In this document: one piece after another, positions 8,626-16,718 of the stretch
Position numbering within the stretch: the first letter of the stretch is position 1
Layout: every line of letters begins with the position of its first letter
Origin: Agrobacterium tumefaciens
Lineage (GTDB): Bacteria; Pseudomonadota; Alphaproteobacteria; Rhizobiales; Rhizobiaceae
Direction of reading: 5' to 3'
NCBI RefSeq assembly: GCF_013337285.1
Contig: NZ_SUPW01000002.1
Location: forward strand, 62,001 to 126,000
Length of the DNA stretch: 64,000 nucleotides
Notes under the pieces: generated by a model
Seen by the model: the letters and a program-made list of their open reading frames with translations, nothing else
Database searches by the model: none
Told to the model about the DNA's origin: nothing
Position numbers and translations under genes: made by a program

Positions 8626-9510
8626 TCAAGCGGCCTGTTTGCGAAACAGCGCGTCGAATGCGCCTTCGATCTGCCGCCGATCCTCAGGTGAAATGGCGAC
8701 AAGCGGCGCGCGCACATCCGCCCAGATATTTTCCCCTGTTGTGTGTGATACCAGCACCTTGACGGCGGGCGTAACCGGAAATTTCAGAAGTTCCACAACA
8801 AGATCGACGATGCGACTGTCGTCCTTGCCATCAACGGCCATGGCACGGACTTCCTGCGTCAGGAAATTGGCGACGCCGGAGATGGCGCCCTGGCCGCCGA
8901 GGCGAACGCCCCTGGCGAGATCGCGCTCATCGCCGATCAGGATAGCGAGATCGCCGTGTTCCTTCAGCAGGCGTTCGGTATGGCTCCAGTTGCCGGAGGA
9001 ATCCTTGACGCCGGTGACGATGCCCGGAAACGCTTCCCTCAGCCGTCCCACCAGTTCGACCGACAATGTCACCATGGTCACGGAAGGGATGTTGTAGACG
9101 AGAATGTCGCGCGCGCCCTTGCCGATCTTTGCGAAAACCGCCGAAAACCAGGCAAACAATCCGTCATCGCTGACATTCTTGAAATAGGAAGGCGGGGCGA
9201 GAAGAATATTGCGGGCGCCTGATTTCAGGGCGTCCGCCGATTGTTCGGCCGCATCCTCAATGGAGTCCACCAGAACACCGGTGACGATGCGCGATGGCGC
9301 AATGCCGGCCTCGATGAAGCGGGACAGAATGACCTGTCGCTCACGGCTGCCAACCGAGCATCCTTCGCCGGTGGTGCCGAACAGCGTCACGCTATCACAG
9401 CCGTTTGACAGGCAGCGGCGGGCATGGGCGATCATGGCGTCGATATCGACCGTTCCGTCCGTCTTGAACGGTGTCGTCAGGGCTGCCGAAAGGCCAAATT
9501 TCTGGGTCAA
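8626..9510 (-). CDS. DapA/NanA-family (dihydrodipicolinate synthase-like) lyase
   Basis: 294 residues of the class I aldolase superfamily: GTTGEG (45-50) binds the pyruvate carboxylate, Y139 (ILVYNIPS) and the Schiff-base lysine K169 (TGVKDSSGN) are present. It probably starts with TTG, with GGAGGA 9 bp upstream. A housekeeping DapA is unlikely because it leads a sugar-transport/kinase cluster with its own GntR regulator. An aldolase or dehydratase acting on a 2-keto sugar acid is more plausible. Substrate is unknown. Confidence 0.88.
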   Translation of the reverse strand: MTQKFGLSAALTTPFKTDGTVDIDAMIAHARRCLSNGCDSVTLFGTTGEGCSVGSRERQVILSRFIEAGIAPSRIVTGVLVDSIEDAAEQSADALKSGARNILLAPPSYFKNVSDDGLFAWFSAVFAKIGKGARDILVYNIPSVTMVTLSVELVGRLREAFPGIVTGVKDSSGNWSHTERLLKEHGDLAILIGDERDLARGVRLGGQGAISGVANFLTQEVRAMAVDGKDDSRIVDLVVELLKFPVTPAVKVLVSHTTGENIWADVRAPLVAISPEDRRQIEGAFDALFRKQAA

Positions 9511-9549
9511 TTAAGATGCTCCTCCAAGGTGACCGCGGATTGATGGCAT

Positions 9550-9563
9550 ACTGACATGTTAGT
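9550..9563. promoter_or_regulatory. Candidate GntR operator palindrome
   Basis: ACTGACATGTTAGT is a 14-bp near-perfect palindrome (six of seven base pairs symmetric), centred about 47 bp upstream of the TTG start of the DapA-like gene. Position and symmetry fit an operator for the GntR regulator encoded next in the cluster. This is inference only. Confidence 0.4.
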
Positions 9564-9758
9564 TGTAAAGCAGTAATTGCAAGGTGATTATCTGGAACGT
9601 TCAGGGCGGGGGAGGAATTCGGTTTTCGACGCGGCGGGCGCCTTTTCTGTTCGTGGTCCGGGATGAGCCATTAAGGATGATTGGCGCGGTGCCGTTTCCT
9701 GCCCTTTTGCCCGCGTGTTTTCTCTGCCAGGGGTCACGAAAAAATACGAAAATAAAAT

Positions 9759-9787
9759 TTGACTGTTGGAGTAAAGATTTTTATCAG
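9759..9787 (+). promoter_or_regulatory. Candidate sigma-70-type promoter of heme oxygenase gene
   Basis: TTGACT (9759-9764) and TATCAG (9782-9787) are separated by 17 bp, lying 35 bp before the ATG of the heme oxygenase gene. The surrounding DNA is AT-rich compared with its neighbours. No clear ICE or RirA motif was found here. Confidence 0.4.
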
Positions 9788-9821
9788 GCAGTCTGAATAT
9801 AGGGATAAAGGGACCATAACC

Positions 9822-10433
9822 ATGACCATTGCGGAGCCGACAGCGCCTGTAGCAGAGATCGAACAGAGCCGCGTCAAGCGCCTGAAAGCAGCGACGCGCG
9901 GCGCCCATGGCGATCTCGATACCTTCATCATGGCCGCGAAGCCGTTCGAGAGCCGGGAAAACTTCGGCAAATTCGTCGAAACCCAATATCTTTTCCATCG
10001 CGATCTCGACGTTTTCTTTTCCAATGCTACGCTTGATGGCATGCTTCCCGACCTCAAAGGCCGCCGCCGCCTCGCCATGATCGAGCAGGACCTTGCCGAT
10101 CTTGGTCTCGCTATTCCGGAAGCCAAGGCTGCGCGTTTCACCGGCGAAACGCCGTTCGATCTGCCGGAGGCGATGGGCTGGCTTTATGTGGTCGAAGGTT
10201 CCAATCTCGGTGCGGCTTTCCTGCTGAAAGATGCGGCCAAGCTTGGTCTTGGCGAAGAATTCGGCGCGCGCCATCTGGCCGGCGCACCGGAAGGACGCGG
10301 CCTGCATTGGCGCACGTTCACTGCCGCGCTTGATGAAATTGCGCTCACGGTTGACGAGGAGGAGCGGGTTGTCGCGGGTGCCGAGGCTGCCTTCCGAGCG
10401 GTCCATGCCTATGCGCAGCAGCGCCTCGTTTGA
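9822..10433 (+). CDS. Biliverdin-producing heme oxygenase
   Basis: 203 residues of the canonical all-helical heme oxygenase family. The proximal heme ligand is probably H29 in LKAATRGAHGDLD, and the conserved GWLYVVEGSNLGA segment of the distal helix is present. It opens heme to biliverdin, CO and Fe2+ in the cytoplasm, either for iron recovery or for phytochrome chromophore. The ATG at 9822 has AAAGGGACC upstream; an upstream in-frame TTG (9759) lies within the putative promoter and was rejected. It stands alone, with no phytochrome gene next to it. A second, unrelated heme-degrading enzyme is encoded at 54297-54644. Confidence 0.88.
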   Translation: MTIAEPTAPVAEIEQSRVKRLKAATRGAHGDLDTFIMAAKPFESRENFGKFVETQYLFHRDLDVFFSNATLDGMLPDLKGRRRLAMIEQDLADLGLAIPEAKAARFTGETPFDLPEAMGWLYVVEGSNLGAAFLLKDAAKLGLGEEFGARHLAGAPEGRGLHWRTFTAALDEIALTVDEEERVVAGAEAAFRAVHAYAQQRLV

Positions 10434-10493
10434 GGTTTTGGCATAGCTCTTGACGAGCTAATCGCGATTGATCGCAATTTCGAAAACCCAGCG

Positions 10494-10582
10494 CCGTCAT
10501 CCTCGGGCTTGTCCCGAGGATTTGCAACCGATTGATTTTACTGAACGTGGATAGATCCTCGGGACAAGCCCGGGGATGACGA
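10494..10582. repeat. RIME-like palindromic intergenic repeat, copy 1
   Basis: Two inverted arms (CGTCATCCTCGGGCTTGTCC and its near-complement at 10557-10581) flank an asymmetric core with GCAACCGATTGATTTTA. A second copy in the same orientation lies at 15112-15200 and a lone arm at 42634-42664. This resembles the RIME-type mosaic elements of Rhizobiaceae; the family assignment is from memory. Confidence 0.85.
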
Positions 10583-10682
10583 GGAGTGTGAAGCGCGCCT
10601 CACCGCACTTTCAGGACTATTTCTACAACTTCCAGTCATACGACTGTCGCATTCACTTCTGCCGAATAAACAGGCAAATATT

Positions 10683-10717
10683 TTGACCAAATGATAAATT
10701 TTTTATCTTTTGATCAA
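10683..10717. promoter_or_regulatory. Candidate operator/upstream activator site of rutA (inverted repeat)
   Basis: TTGACCAAATGATAAA (10683-10698) and TTTATCTTTTGATCAA (10702-10717) form an inverted repeat with 13 of 16 matches. The outer TTGACCA equals an E. coli RutR half-site. GACCAAAT recurs inverted as ATTTGGTC at 10763-10770. The site is about 70-90 bp upstream of the sigma-54-like promoter, a typical place for an activator. Which protein binds is unknown. Confidence 0.5.
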
Positions 10718-10770
10718 AGCTTCTTCCGCCCCAAAATTTTATCCATTTGATAAAATTATTTTATTTGGTC

Positions 10771-10787
10771 TGGCACGGAACCTGCTA
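10771..10787 (+). promoter_or_regulatory. Sigma-54 (RpoN)-type promoter of rutABCDEF
   Basis: TGGCACG-GAAC-CTGCT matches the -24/-12 consensus (TGGCACG-N4-TTGCW) at all but one consensus base, with the required GG-N10-GC spacing. It lies 49 bp before the rutA ATG. E. coli rut is NtrC-dependent, so nitrogen control of this operon is expected. Confidence 0.75.
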
Positions 10788-10835
10788 CTCTTTTGTCAAG
10801 TCAGGAGACACCTGACGTAAAAAGGGAACAGCAAA

Positions 10836-11927
10836 ATGGAAGTTGGTGTTTTTATCCCGATCGGGAACAATGGGTGGCTTCTTTCCGAAAACGCGCCGCA
10901 ATACAAGCCGAGCTTCGACCTGAACAAGGCGATCACGCTGAAGGCGGAGGAATATGGTTTCGACTTCGCGCTGTCGATGATCAAGCTGCGCGGCTTTGGC
11001 GGCAAGACCGAGTTCTGGGATTATAATCTGGAGTCCTTTACGCTGATGGCAGGCCTTGCCGCCGTCACCTCCAAGATCAAGCTGTTTGGCACGGCCGCCA
11101 CGCTGGTCATGCCGCCGGCCATTGTTGCGCGCATGGCGACGACGATCGATTCCATTTCCGGCGGCCGTTTCGGCATCAACCTGATTACCGGCTGGCAGCG
11201 TCCGGAATACAGCCAGATGGGGCTGTGGCCGGGCGATGATTATTTCGGTGATCGCTACGAATACCTTGGCGAATACACCACCGTTCTGAAAGAGTTGCTG
11301 ACTGACGGGCAATCGGATTTCAACGGCAAGTTCTTCAAAATGGAGGATTGCCGGATGAAGCCGGTGCCGCAGGGCGACGTGAAGCTGATCTGCGCCGGCT
11401 CCTCCAATTCCGGCATGGCGTTTTCGGCCAAGTTCGCCGATTACAGCTTCTGCTTCGGTGTCGGCGTCAATACGCCCAAGGCTTTCGCGCCCACCAATGA
11501 GCGGCTGCTGGCGGCGACGGAAAAGTCCGGCCGCGAGGTGAAATCCGTCGTGCTGACGATGGTGCTTGCCGAGGAAAAATCCGAGGATGCCTGGGCGAAA
11601 TGGGAGCACTACAAGGCAGGTGCGGATGTGGATGCCATCAAATGGCTCGGCCTGCAAAGCGCCGTCGACACCAAATCCGGCTCCGACACCAATGTCCGTC
11701 ACATGTCCAACCCCGTTTCGGCGGTCAACATCAACATGGGAACGCTGATCGGTTCCTATGAGGAAGTGGCGGCCATGCTGGATGAGATGAGCGAAGTGCC
11801 GGGTACAGGCGGCGTGATGCTGACCTTCGACGACTTCCTCGAAGGCGTTGAAAAATTCGGGAAATATGTGCAGCCGCTGATGAAGAGCCGGGCGCATGTT
11901 CAGGCCGAACTGGAGGCTGCCGAATGA
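10836..11927 (+). CDS. rutA: Pyrimidine monooxygenase RutA
   Basis: 363-residue luciferase-like flavin monooxygenase. It opens the uracil/thymine ring between N3 and C4 with FMNH2 and O2 to give ureidoacrylate peracid. The start [21 protein letters not shown] and the internal [17 protein letters not shown] are highly characteristic of RutA rather than other LLM-class enzymes. It has a GGGAACAGCAAA leader and is the first gene after the sigma-54-like promoter. The 3' end overlaps rutB by 4 bp (ATGA). RutF, encoded at the end of the operon, should supply reduced FMN. Confidence 0.97.
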   Translation: MEVGVFIPIGNNGWLLSENAPQYKPSFDLNKAITLKAEEYGFDFALSMIKLRGFGGKTEFWDYNLESFTLMAGLAAVTSKIKLFGTAATLVMPPAIVARMATTIDSISGGRFGINLITGWQRPEYSQMGLWPGDDYFGDRYEYLGEYTTVLKELLTDGQSDFNGKFFKMEDCRMKPVPQGDVKLICAGSSNSGMAFSAKFADYSFCFGVGVNTPKAFAPTNERLLAATEKSGREVKSVVLTMVLAEEKSEDAWAKWEHYKAGADVDAIKWLGLQSAVDTKSGSDTNVRHMSNPVSAVNINMGTLIGSYEEVAAMLDEMSEVPGTGGVMLTFDDFLEGVEKFGKYVQPLMKSRAHVQAELEAAE

Positions 11928-12664
11928 GTGAAGCCGTCATTGCGGGTTACAAGGGGCCGGAAAGCCGTTCGGAAAGCGTGACGCTTCCCGCCCGGCCGGA
12001 GCCGATCACCCTCAAGCCCAGCGAGACCGCCGTTGTCGTGGTCGATATGCAGAACGCCTATTCGACCGAGGGCGGTTATGTCGATCTGGCCGGGTTCGAT
12101 ATATCCGGGGCCAAGGGCACCATCGCCAACATCAAGAAAACGCTGGATGCGGCGCGGGCGGCGGGCGTTCAGGTCATCTATTTCCAGAATGGCTGGGACA
12201 AGGATTATGTCGAGGCGGGCGGACCGGGTTCGCCCAACTGGCATAAATCCAATGCCTTGAAGACCATGCGCAAAAGGCCGGAATTGCAGGGCCAGCTGCT
12301 GGCCAAGGGTACGTGGGATTATGCCATTGTCGACGAGTTGCAGCCGCAGCCCGGCGATATCTTGGTGCCGAAGACGCGTTATAGCGGTTTCTTCAACACC
12401 AATATGGACAGCGTGCTGCGCGCCCGCGGCATCCGCAATCTGGTTTTTGTCGGCATTGCCACCAATGTCTGCGTCGAAAGCTCGCTGCGCGACGCCTTCC
12501 ATCTCGAATATTTCGGGGTGATGCTGGAGGACGCCACGCATCATCTGGGGCCAGACTTTATCCAGCAGGCGACGGTCTACAATGTCGAGAAGTTTTTCGG
12601 CTGGGTCGCCACCGTCAATGATTTCTGCGGCGTCATCTCGCAGGCCGCACCCGTCACCGAGTAA
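11924..12664 (+). CDS. rutB: Ureidoacrylate amidohydrolase RutB
   Basis: 246-residue isochorismatase-like hydrolase with the expected Asp-Lys-Cys triad: D41 (VVDMQNAY), K150 ([10 protein letters not shown]) and C183 ([11 protein letters not shown]). It hydrolyses ureidoacrylate (or its peracid) to carbamate and aminoacrylate. It is translationally coupled to rutA by a 4-bp overlap, with rutC following after 26 bp. Confidence 0.96.
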   Translation: MSEAVIAGYKGPESRSESVTLPARPEPITLKPSETAVVVVDMQNAYSTEGGYVDLAGFDISGAKGTIANIKKTLDAARAAGVQVIYFQNGWDKDYVEAGGPGSPNWHKSNALKTMRKRPELQGQLLAKGTWDYAIVDELQPQPGDILVPKTRYSGFFNTNMDSVLRARGIRNLVFVGIATNVCVESSLRDAFHLEYFGVMLEDATHHLGPDFIQQATVYNVEKFFGWVATVNDFCGVISQAAPVTE

Positions 12665-12690
12665 GCAGGAACCACAAAGAGGAGAACGAA

Positions 12691-13077
12691 ATGCCGAAAA
12701 AGATCATCGTACCTGTTGGCACCAGCAAGCCTATCGCTCCCTTCTCGCCGGGAACCCTTGCCGATGGCGTGGTTTACGTGTCCGGCACGCTGCCGTTCGA
12801 CAAGGACAATAATGTCGTGCATGTGGGTGATGCGAGCGCCCAGACCCGCCATGTTCTTGAGACCATCAAGTCGGTCATTGAAACCGCCGGCGGCACGATG
12901 GAGGACGTGACGATGAACCACATCTTCATCACCGACTGGGCGAACTATCAGGCCGTCAATGTGGTCTATGCCGAATATTTCCCCGGCGAAAAGCCGGCGC
13001 GGTATTGCATCCAGTGCGGGCTGGTAAAGCCCGACGCGCTGGTGGAAATCGCCACCGTCGCCCATATCGGCAAATAG
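12691..13077 (+). CDS. rutC: RidA-family 3-aminoacrylate deaminase/reductase RutC
   Basis: 128-residue YjgF/RidA-family trimeric protein, with the [11 protein letters not shown] segment and the family C-terminal [13 protein letters not shown] region containing the conserved arginine. In the Rut pathway it acts on aminoacrylate (peracid). The Shine-Dalgarno is GGAGAACGAA. It lies between rutB and rutD in the canonical order. Confidence 0.95.
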   Translation: MPKKIIVPVGTSKPIAPFSPGTLADGVVYVSGTLPFDKDNNVVHVGDASAQTRHVLETIKSVIETAGGTMEDVTMNHIFITDWANYQAVNVVYAEYFPGEKPARYCIQCGLVKPDALVEIATVAHIGK

Positions 13078-13090
13078 GGCGAAGCGGCAG

Positions 13091-13882
13091 ATGATGCATT
13101 TCGAGGTTCATGGCCGGACTGATCCTGAGGCGGCCACTATCCTGCTGTCTTCGGGGCTGGGCGGATCTGGTACTTACTGGACGCCGCAGATCGAAGCCCT
13201 TTCCGACCATTTCCGCATCGTCACCTATGACCATCGCGGAACAGGAAGGACGGGCGGCGAAGCGCCGGCGGAGGGCGGCATATCGGCGATGGCGGATGAC
13301 GTGCTGGAGATTGTCTCGGCCCTCAACCTCGAAAAATTCCACTTCATGGGCCATGCGCTCGGCGGCCTGATCGGCCTGGATATCGCGCTCAGCCGGCCCG
13401 GCCTTATCGACAGGCTTGTTCTCATCAACGCCTGGAGCAAGGCCGATCCGCATTCAGGGCGCTGCTTCGATGTGCGGATCGAGCTTCTGGAGAAATCCGG
13501 TGTCGAGGCTTTCGTGAAGGCTCAGCCGCTGTTTCTTTATCCGGCCGCCTGGATGTCGGACCATCAGGAGCGGCTGGCGCGGGACGATGCCCATGGCGTT
13601 GCGCATTTTCAGGGTAAGGCAAATGTGCTGCGGCGTATTGCGGCGCTTCGGGCTTTCGATGTCGATAGCCGGCTTGGCGAGGTCGACAATCCGGTGCTGG
13701 TGGTGGCAACGAAGGACGATCTTCTGGTGCCCTATACCCGGTCGCATCGGCTCGCCGATGGCTTGCCGCAAAGCGAGCTTTGTCTTCTCGATTTCGGCGC
13801 GCATGCCGTCAATATCACCGAGCCCGAGCTTTTCAACACAAGGCTTCTGCAGTTTCTGCTGCCGGGCATCCAGACATTCTGA
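13091..13882 (+). CDS. rutD: Putative aminoacrylate hydrolase RutD
   Basis: 263-residue alpha/beta-hydrolase fold with SSGLGGSGTYW near 20-30, YDHRGTGRTGG, QPLFLYPAAWMSDH and AHFQGKANVLRR, all strongly RutD-like. The nucleophile elbow reads GHALGG, i.e. Ala where hydrolases have Ser. From memory, E. coli RutD has the same GHALG, so this appears to be a family property rather than a mutation. It accelerates aminoacrylate breakdown to malonic semialdehyde. Its ATG pair is 13 bp after rutC. Confidence 0.94.
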   Translation: MMHFEVHGRTDPEAATILLSSGLGGSGTYWTPQIEALSDHFRIVTYDHRGTGRTGGEAPAEGGISAMADDVLEIVSALNLEKFHFMGHALGGLIGLDIALSRPGLIDRLVLINAWSKADPHSGRCFDVRIELLEKSGVEAFVKAQPLFLYPAAWMSDHQERLARDDAHGVAHFQGKANVLRRIAALRAFDVDSRLGEVDNPVLVVATKDDLLVPYTRSHRLADGLPQSELCLLDFGAHAVNITEPELFNTRLLQFLLPGIQTF

Positions 13883-13899
13883 CAGGATTTTAGAGTAAC

Positions 13900-14508
13900 A
13901 TGACGAAACCACTTGATGACACGGCCCCCCTGGACAGCAAGGCATTGGCAACGCTTTTTACCGAGGCGCGCACCCACAATGGCTGGACGGAAAAGCCGGT
14001 CAGTGACGAGACGCTGAAGGCGCTTTACGATCTGACGAAGATGGGGCCGACCTCGGCCAATTGCTCGCCCGGCCGTTTCGTGTTCGTGCGCAGCCCGGAA
14101 GCCAAGGAAAAGCTCCGGCCCGCGCTGTCTTCCGGCAATCTCGAAAAGACCATGGCGGCACCCGTGACCGTCATCGCCGCCATCGACAGCGAATTTTACG
14201 AGAAGCTTCCGGTGCTGTTTCCGCATGCCGATGCCCGTTCTTGGTTCACCTCGAGCGCGGCCATGGCCGAGGAGACCGCCTTCCGCAATGGCACGTTGCA
14301 GGCGGGTTATCTCATTCTTGCGGCCCGGGCTTTGGGGCTGGATACCGGGGCCATGTCCGGTTTCGACAAGGGAAAGGTGGATGCGGCGTTTTTTGCCGGC
14401 ACGACGTGGAAGTCCAATTTCCTGATCAATCTCGGTCATGGCGATCCATCGAAGCTCTTCGGCCGCCTGCCGCGGCTTGGCTTTGAAGACGCCTGCGTGC
14501 TGGCTTGA
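13900..14508 (+). CDS. rutE: Probable malonic semialdehyde reductase RutE
   Basis: 202-residue nitroreductase-fold flavoprotein of the HadB/RutE subfamily. Motifs include [32 protein letters not shown] (FMN-contacting) and the C-terminal INLGHGD. It reduces toxic malonic semialdehyde to 3-hydroxypropionate. It is separated from rutD by 17 bp and follows the canonical operon order. Confidence 0.94.
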   Translation: MTKPLDDTAPLDSKALATLFTEARTHNGWTEKPVSDETLKALYDLTKMGPTSANCSPGRFVFVRSPEAKEKLRPALSSGNLEKTMAAPVTVIAAIDSEFYEKLPVLFPHADARSWFTSSAAMAEETAFRNGTLQAGYLILAARALGLDTGAMSGFDKGKVDAAFFAGTTWKSNFLINLGHGDPSKLFGRLPRLGFEDACVLA

Positions 14509-14534
14509 TGGCCTGTTAAGGAAGGATGGGTTAG

Positions 14535-15059
14535 ATGCAGATGATGTCTCTTGAAAAGGAAGCGGCAATGGAGACGAAGACTGCAGAGCAGCGCAGCCTC
14601 GATTATAGAAACGCCATGGCGCGGCTCGGTGCGGCGGTCAATATCGTCACTACCAACGGTGCAGCTGGTCGTGCGGGCTTTGCAGCAACGGCCGTTTGCA
14701 GCGTTTCCGACAATCCGCCCACGCTTCTCGTCTGCCTCAACCGCAATGCCTCAGCCTATAAGGTGGTGAAGGCAAACGGCGTCATCTGCGTCAACACGCT
14801 TGCCGCGCATCACGAGGTGCTGAGCACGCTTTTTGGTGGCAAGACACCCGCCGACGAACGTTTTGCTGCCGGCAACTGGGGTGTGCTTGAAACCGGCGCG
14901 CCGGTTCTGGAAGACGCGCTGGTGTCCTTCGATTGCCGCATCCGCGAGGCCCATGACGGCGGCACGCATGATATTCTGATCTGTGATGTCGTTGATATGA
15001 AGATCAATGAGGGCGAAGAAGCGCTGATGTATTTCAACCGGCGTTACCGGCTGCTTTGA
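14535..15059 (+). CDS. rutF: FMN reductase RutF
   Basis: Flavin-reductase-like split-barrel protein of up to 174 residues, supplying FMNH2 to RutA from NADH. Family segments are [26 protein letters not shown] and the CLNRNAS loop. ATG at 14568 (AAAAGGAAGCGGCA before it) is an equally good start and gives a more standard N-terminus. It is the last gene of the operon; no rutG (uracil permease) or rutR follows. Confidence 0.93.
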   Translation: MQMMSLEKEAAMETKTAEQRSLDYRNAMARLGAAVNIVTTNGAAGRAGFAATAVCSVSDNPPTLLVCLNRNASAYKVVKANGVICVNTLAAHHEVLSTLFGGKTPADERFAAGNWGVLETGAPVLEDALVSFDCRIREAHDGGTHDILICDVVDMKINEGEEALMYFNRRYRLL

Positions 15060-15111
15060 GCGCGGTCTCCGGAGGCCACGCTTTCAAAGCGTGACAGTAC
15101 CTATTCCCACG

Positions 15112-15200
15112 CCGTCATCATCGGGCTCGTCCCGAGGATCTGCAACCGATTGATTTTATTCGACGTGGATAGATCCTTGGGACAGGCCCGAGGATGACGG
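15112..15200. repeat. RIME-like palindromic intergenic repeat, copy 2
   Basis: 89 bp closely matching 10494-10582 in the same orientation, including the core GCAACCGATTGATTTTA and both palindromic arms (CGTCATCATCGGGCTCGTCC; reversed at 15175-15199). Together the two copies bracket the whole rut operon and its promoter. Confidence 0.85.
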
Positions 15201-15223
15201 AGAGGTTTCTTTGTCACCTCGAT

Positions 15224-15257
15224 AAAAAAGGGCGTTTCCGGTCTTCCGGAAACGCCC
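15224..15257 (-). terminator. Rho-independent terminator after pntB
   Basis: On the minus strand, GGGCGTTTCCGG / AAGA / CCGGAAACGCCC forms a perfect 12-bp stem followed by six T residues. It begins 8 bp past the pntB stop. Confidence 0.9.
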
Positions 15258-15264
15258 TCTTCAT

Positions 15265-16698
15265 TTACTTGATCAGCGGCAGAAGATCGTTGATCGACTT
15301 CTTCGCGTCACCATAGAACATCCGCGTATTGTCCTTGTAGAACAGCGGGTTCTCGATGCCGGAGTAGCCCGTGCCCTGGCCGCGCTTGGAGACAATGACG
15401 AGTTTCGACTTCCACACTTCCAGAACCGGCATGCCTGCAATCGGTGAGTTCGGATCGTCCTGCGCTGCCGGGTTGACGATGTCGTTGGAGCCGATGACGA
15501 TGACGACGTCGGTATTGGGGAAGTCGTCGTTGATCTCGTCCATTTCCAGCACGATGTCGTAAGGCACCTTGGCTTCGGCCAAGAGCACGTTCATGTGGCC
15601 GGGAAGACGGCCTGCCACCGGGTGGATGGCGAAGCGCACGGTCTTGCCGTCGGCGCGCAGCTTGCGGGTCAGTTCCGACACGGCCGACTGCGCCTGCGCC
15701 ACCGCCATGCCGTAACCGGGCACGATGATGACACTGTCGGCATCGTTCAGCGCCGACGCCACGCCTTCGGCGTCAATCGCCACCTGTTCACCCTCGATTT
15801 CCATCGCCGGACCCGTCGTGCCGCCGAAGCCGCCGAGGATGACCGAGACGAAGGAGCGGTTCATCGCCTTGCACATGATGTAGGACAGGATCGCACCCGA
15901 GGAGCCGACCAGCGCGCCCGTGACGATCAGCAGATCGTTGCCGAGCGTGAAACCGATGGCTGCTGCCGCCCAGCCGGAATAGCTGTTCAGCATCGAAACG
16001 ACGACAGGCATGTCTGCGCCGCCGATGCCCATGATCAGGTGGTAACCGATGAAGAAGGCGGCAAGCGTCATCAGCACCAGCGTCCATGCGCCCGCACCGT
16101 TGCAATACATGATGAGCAACACCAGCGACAGGATCGCGGCGCCGGCATTGAGGACATGGCCGCCCGGCAGCTTCTTCGCCTTGCCGTCCACCTTGCCGGC
16201 CAGCTTGCCGAAGGCGACGACGGAGCCGGTGAAGGTGACCGCGCCGATGAAGACACCGAGGAAGACCTCGACCTTCATGATCGCCAGTTCGACAGGCGTT
16301 TTATGGGCGAGGATGGCGGAAAAACCCGTCAGCAGCGAGCGCGCGGTCTCATCGAACGAGGCGATATGCGCTTCTTCGATATGGGCGTTGAAGCCGATGA
16401 AGACGGCGGCAAGGCCGACGAAGGAGTGAAGGGCGGCCACAAGCTGCGGCATTTCGGTCATCTGCACGCGGCTGGCGACAAAATAGCCGAGAACGGCGCC
16501 ACCCGCCAGCATCAGAAGCACGATAAACCAATTGCCGACATCAGGTCCGAAGACGGTCGCGGCGACGGCAAGGCCCATGCCTGTAATGCCGTACCAGACG
16601 GCGCGTTTGGCGCTTTCCTGGCCGGAAAGGCCGCCAAGCGAAAGGATGAAGAGAACGGCTGCGGCAACATAGGCCGCGGAAACGATACCAATGGTCAT
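15265..16698 (-). CDS. pntB: NAD(P) transhydrogenase subunit beta
   Basis: 477 residues. The N-terminal two-thirds hold about nine membrane helices (proton channel). The C-terminal domain III binds NADP(H), with [10 protein letters not shown] (dinucleotide-binding loop) and [13 protein letters not shown]. With PntA it couples proton influx to NADPH formation from NADH. It follows pntA by 20 bp on the same strand and ends at a strong terminator. Confidence 0.96.
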   Translation of the reverse strand: MTIGIVSAAYVAAAVLFILSLGGLSGQESAKRAVWYGITGMGLAVAATVFGPDVGNWFIVLLMLAGGAVLGYFVASRVQMTEMPQLVAALHSFVGLAAVFIGFNAHIEEAHIASFDETARSLLTGFSAILAHKTPVELAIMKVEVFLGVFIGAVTFTGSVVAFGKLAGKVDGKAKKLPGGHVLNAGAAILSLVLLIMYCNGAGAWTLVLMTLAAFFIGYHLIMGIGGADMPVVVSMLNSYSGWAAAAIGFTLGNDLLIVTGALVGSSGAILSYIMCKAMNRSFVSVILGGFGGTTGPAMEIEGEQVAIDAEGVASALNDADSVIIVPGYGMAVAQAQSAVSELTRKLRADGKTVRFAIHPVAGRLPGHMNVLLAEAKVPYDIVLEMDEINDDFPNTDVVIVIGSNDIVNPAAQDDPNSPIAGMPVLEVWKSKLVIVSKRGQGTGYSGIENPLFYKDNTRMFYGDAKKSINDLLPLIK

Positions 16699-16718
16699 TT
16701 ATAAGATCCTCGCTTGGC

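Noticed and set aside
8626..9510. Naming this gene dapA
   Set aside because: The active-site lysine and tyrosine are shared by the whole superfamily; the context is a regulated transport/catabolic cluster, not lysine synthesis.
10785..11897. 370-codon minus-strand frame opposite rutA
   Set aside because: RutA on the plus strand is unmistakable; the minus frame is His/Arg-rich and covers the promoter.
10494..15200. The two 89-bp repeats as insertion-sequence ends
   Set aside because: No transposase is encoded between them; the intervening genes form a standard rut operon, and the repeats resemble known small intergenic elements.
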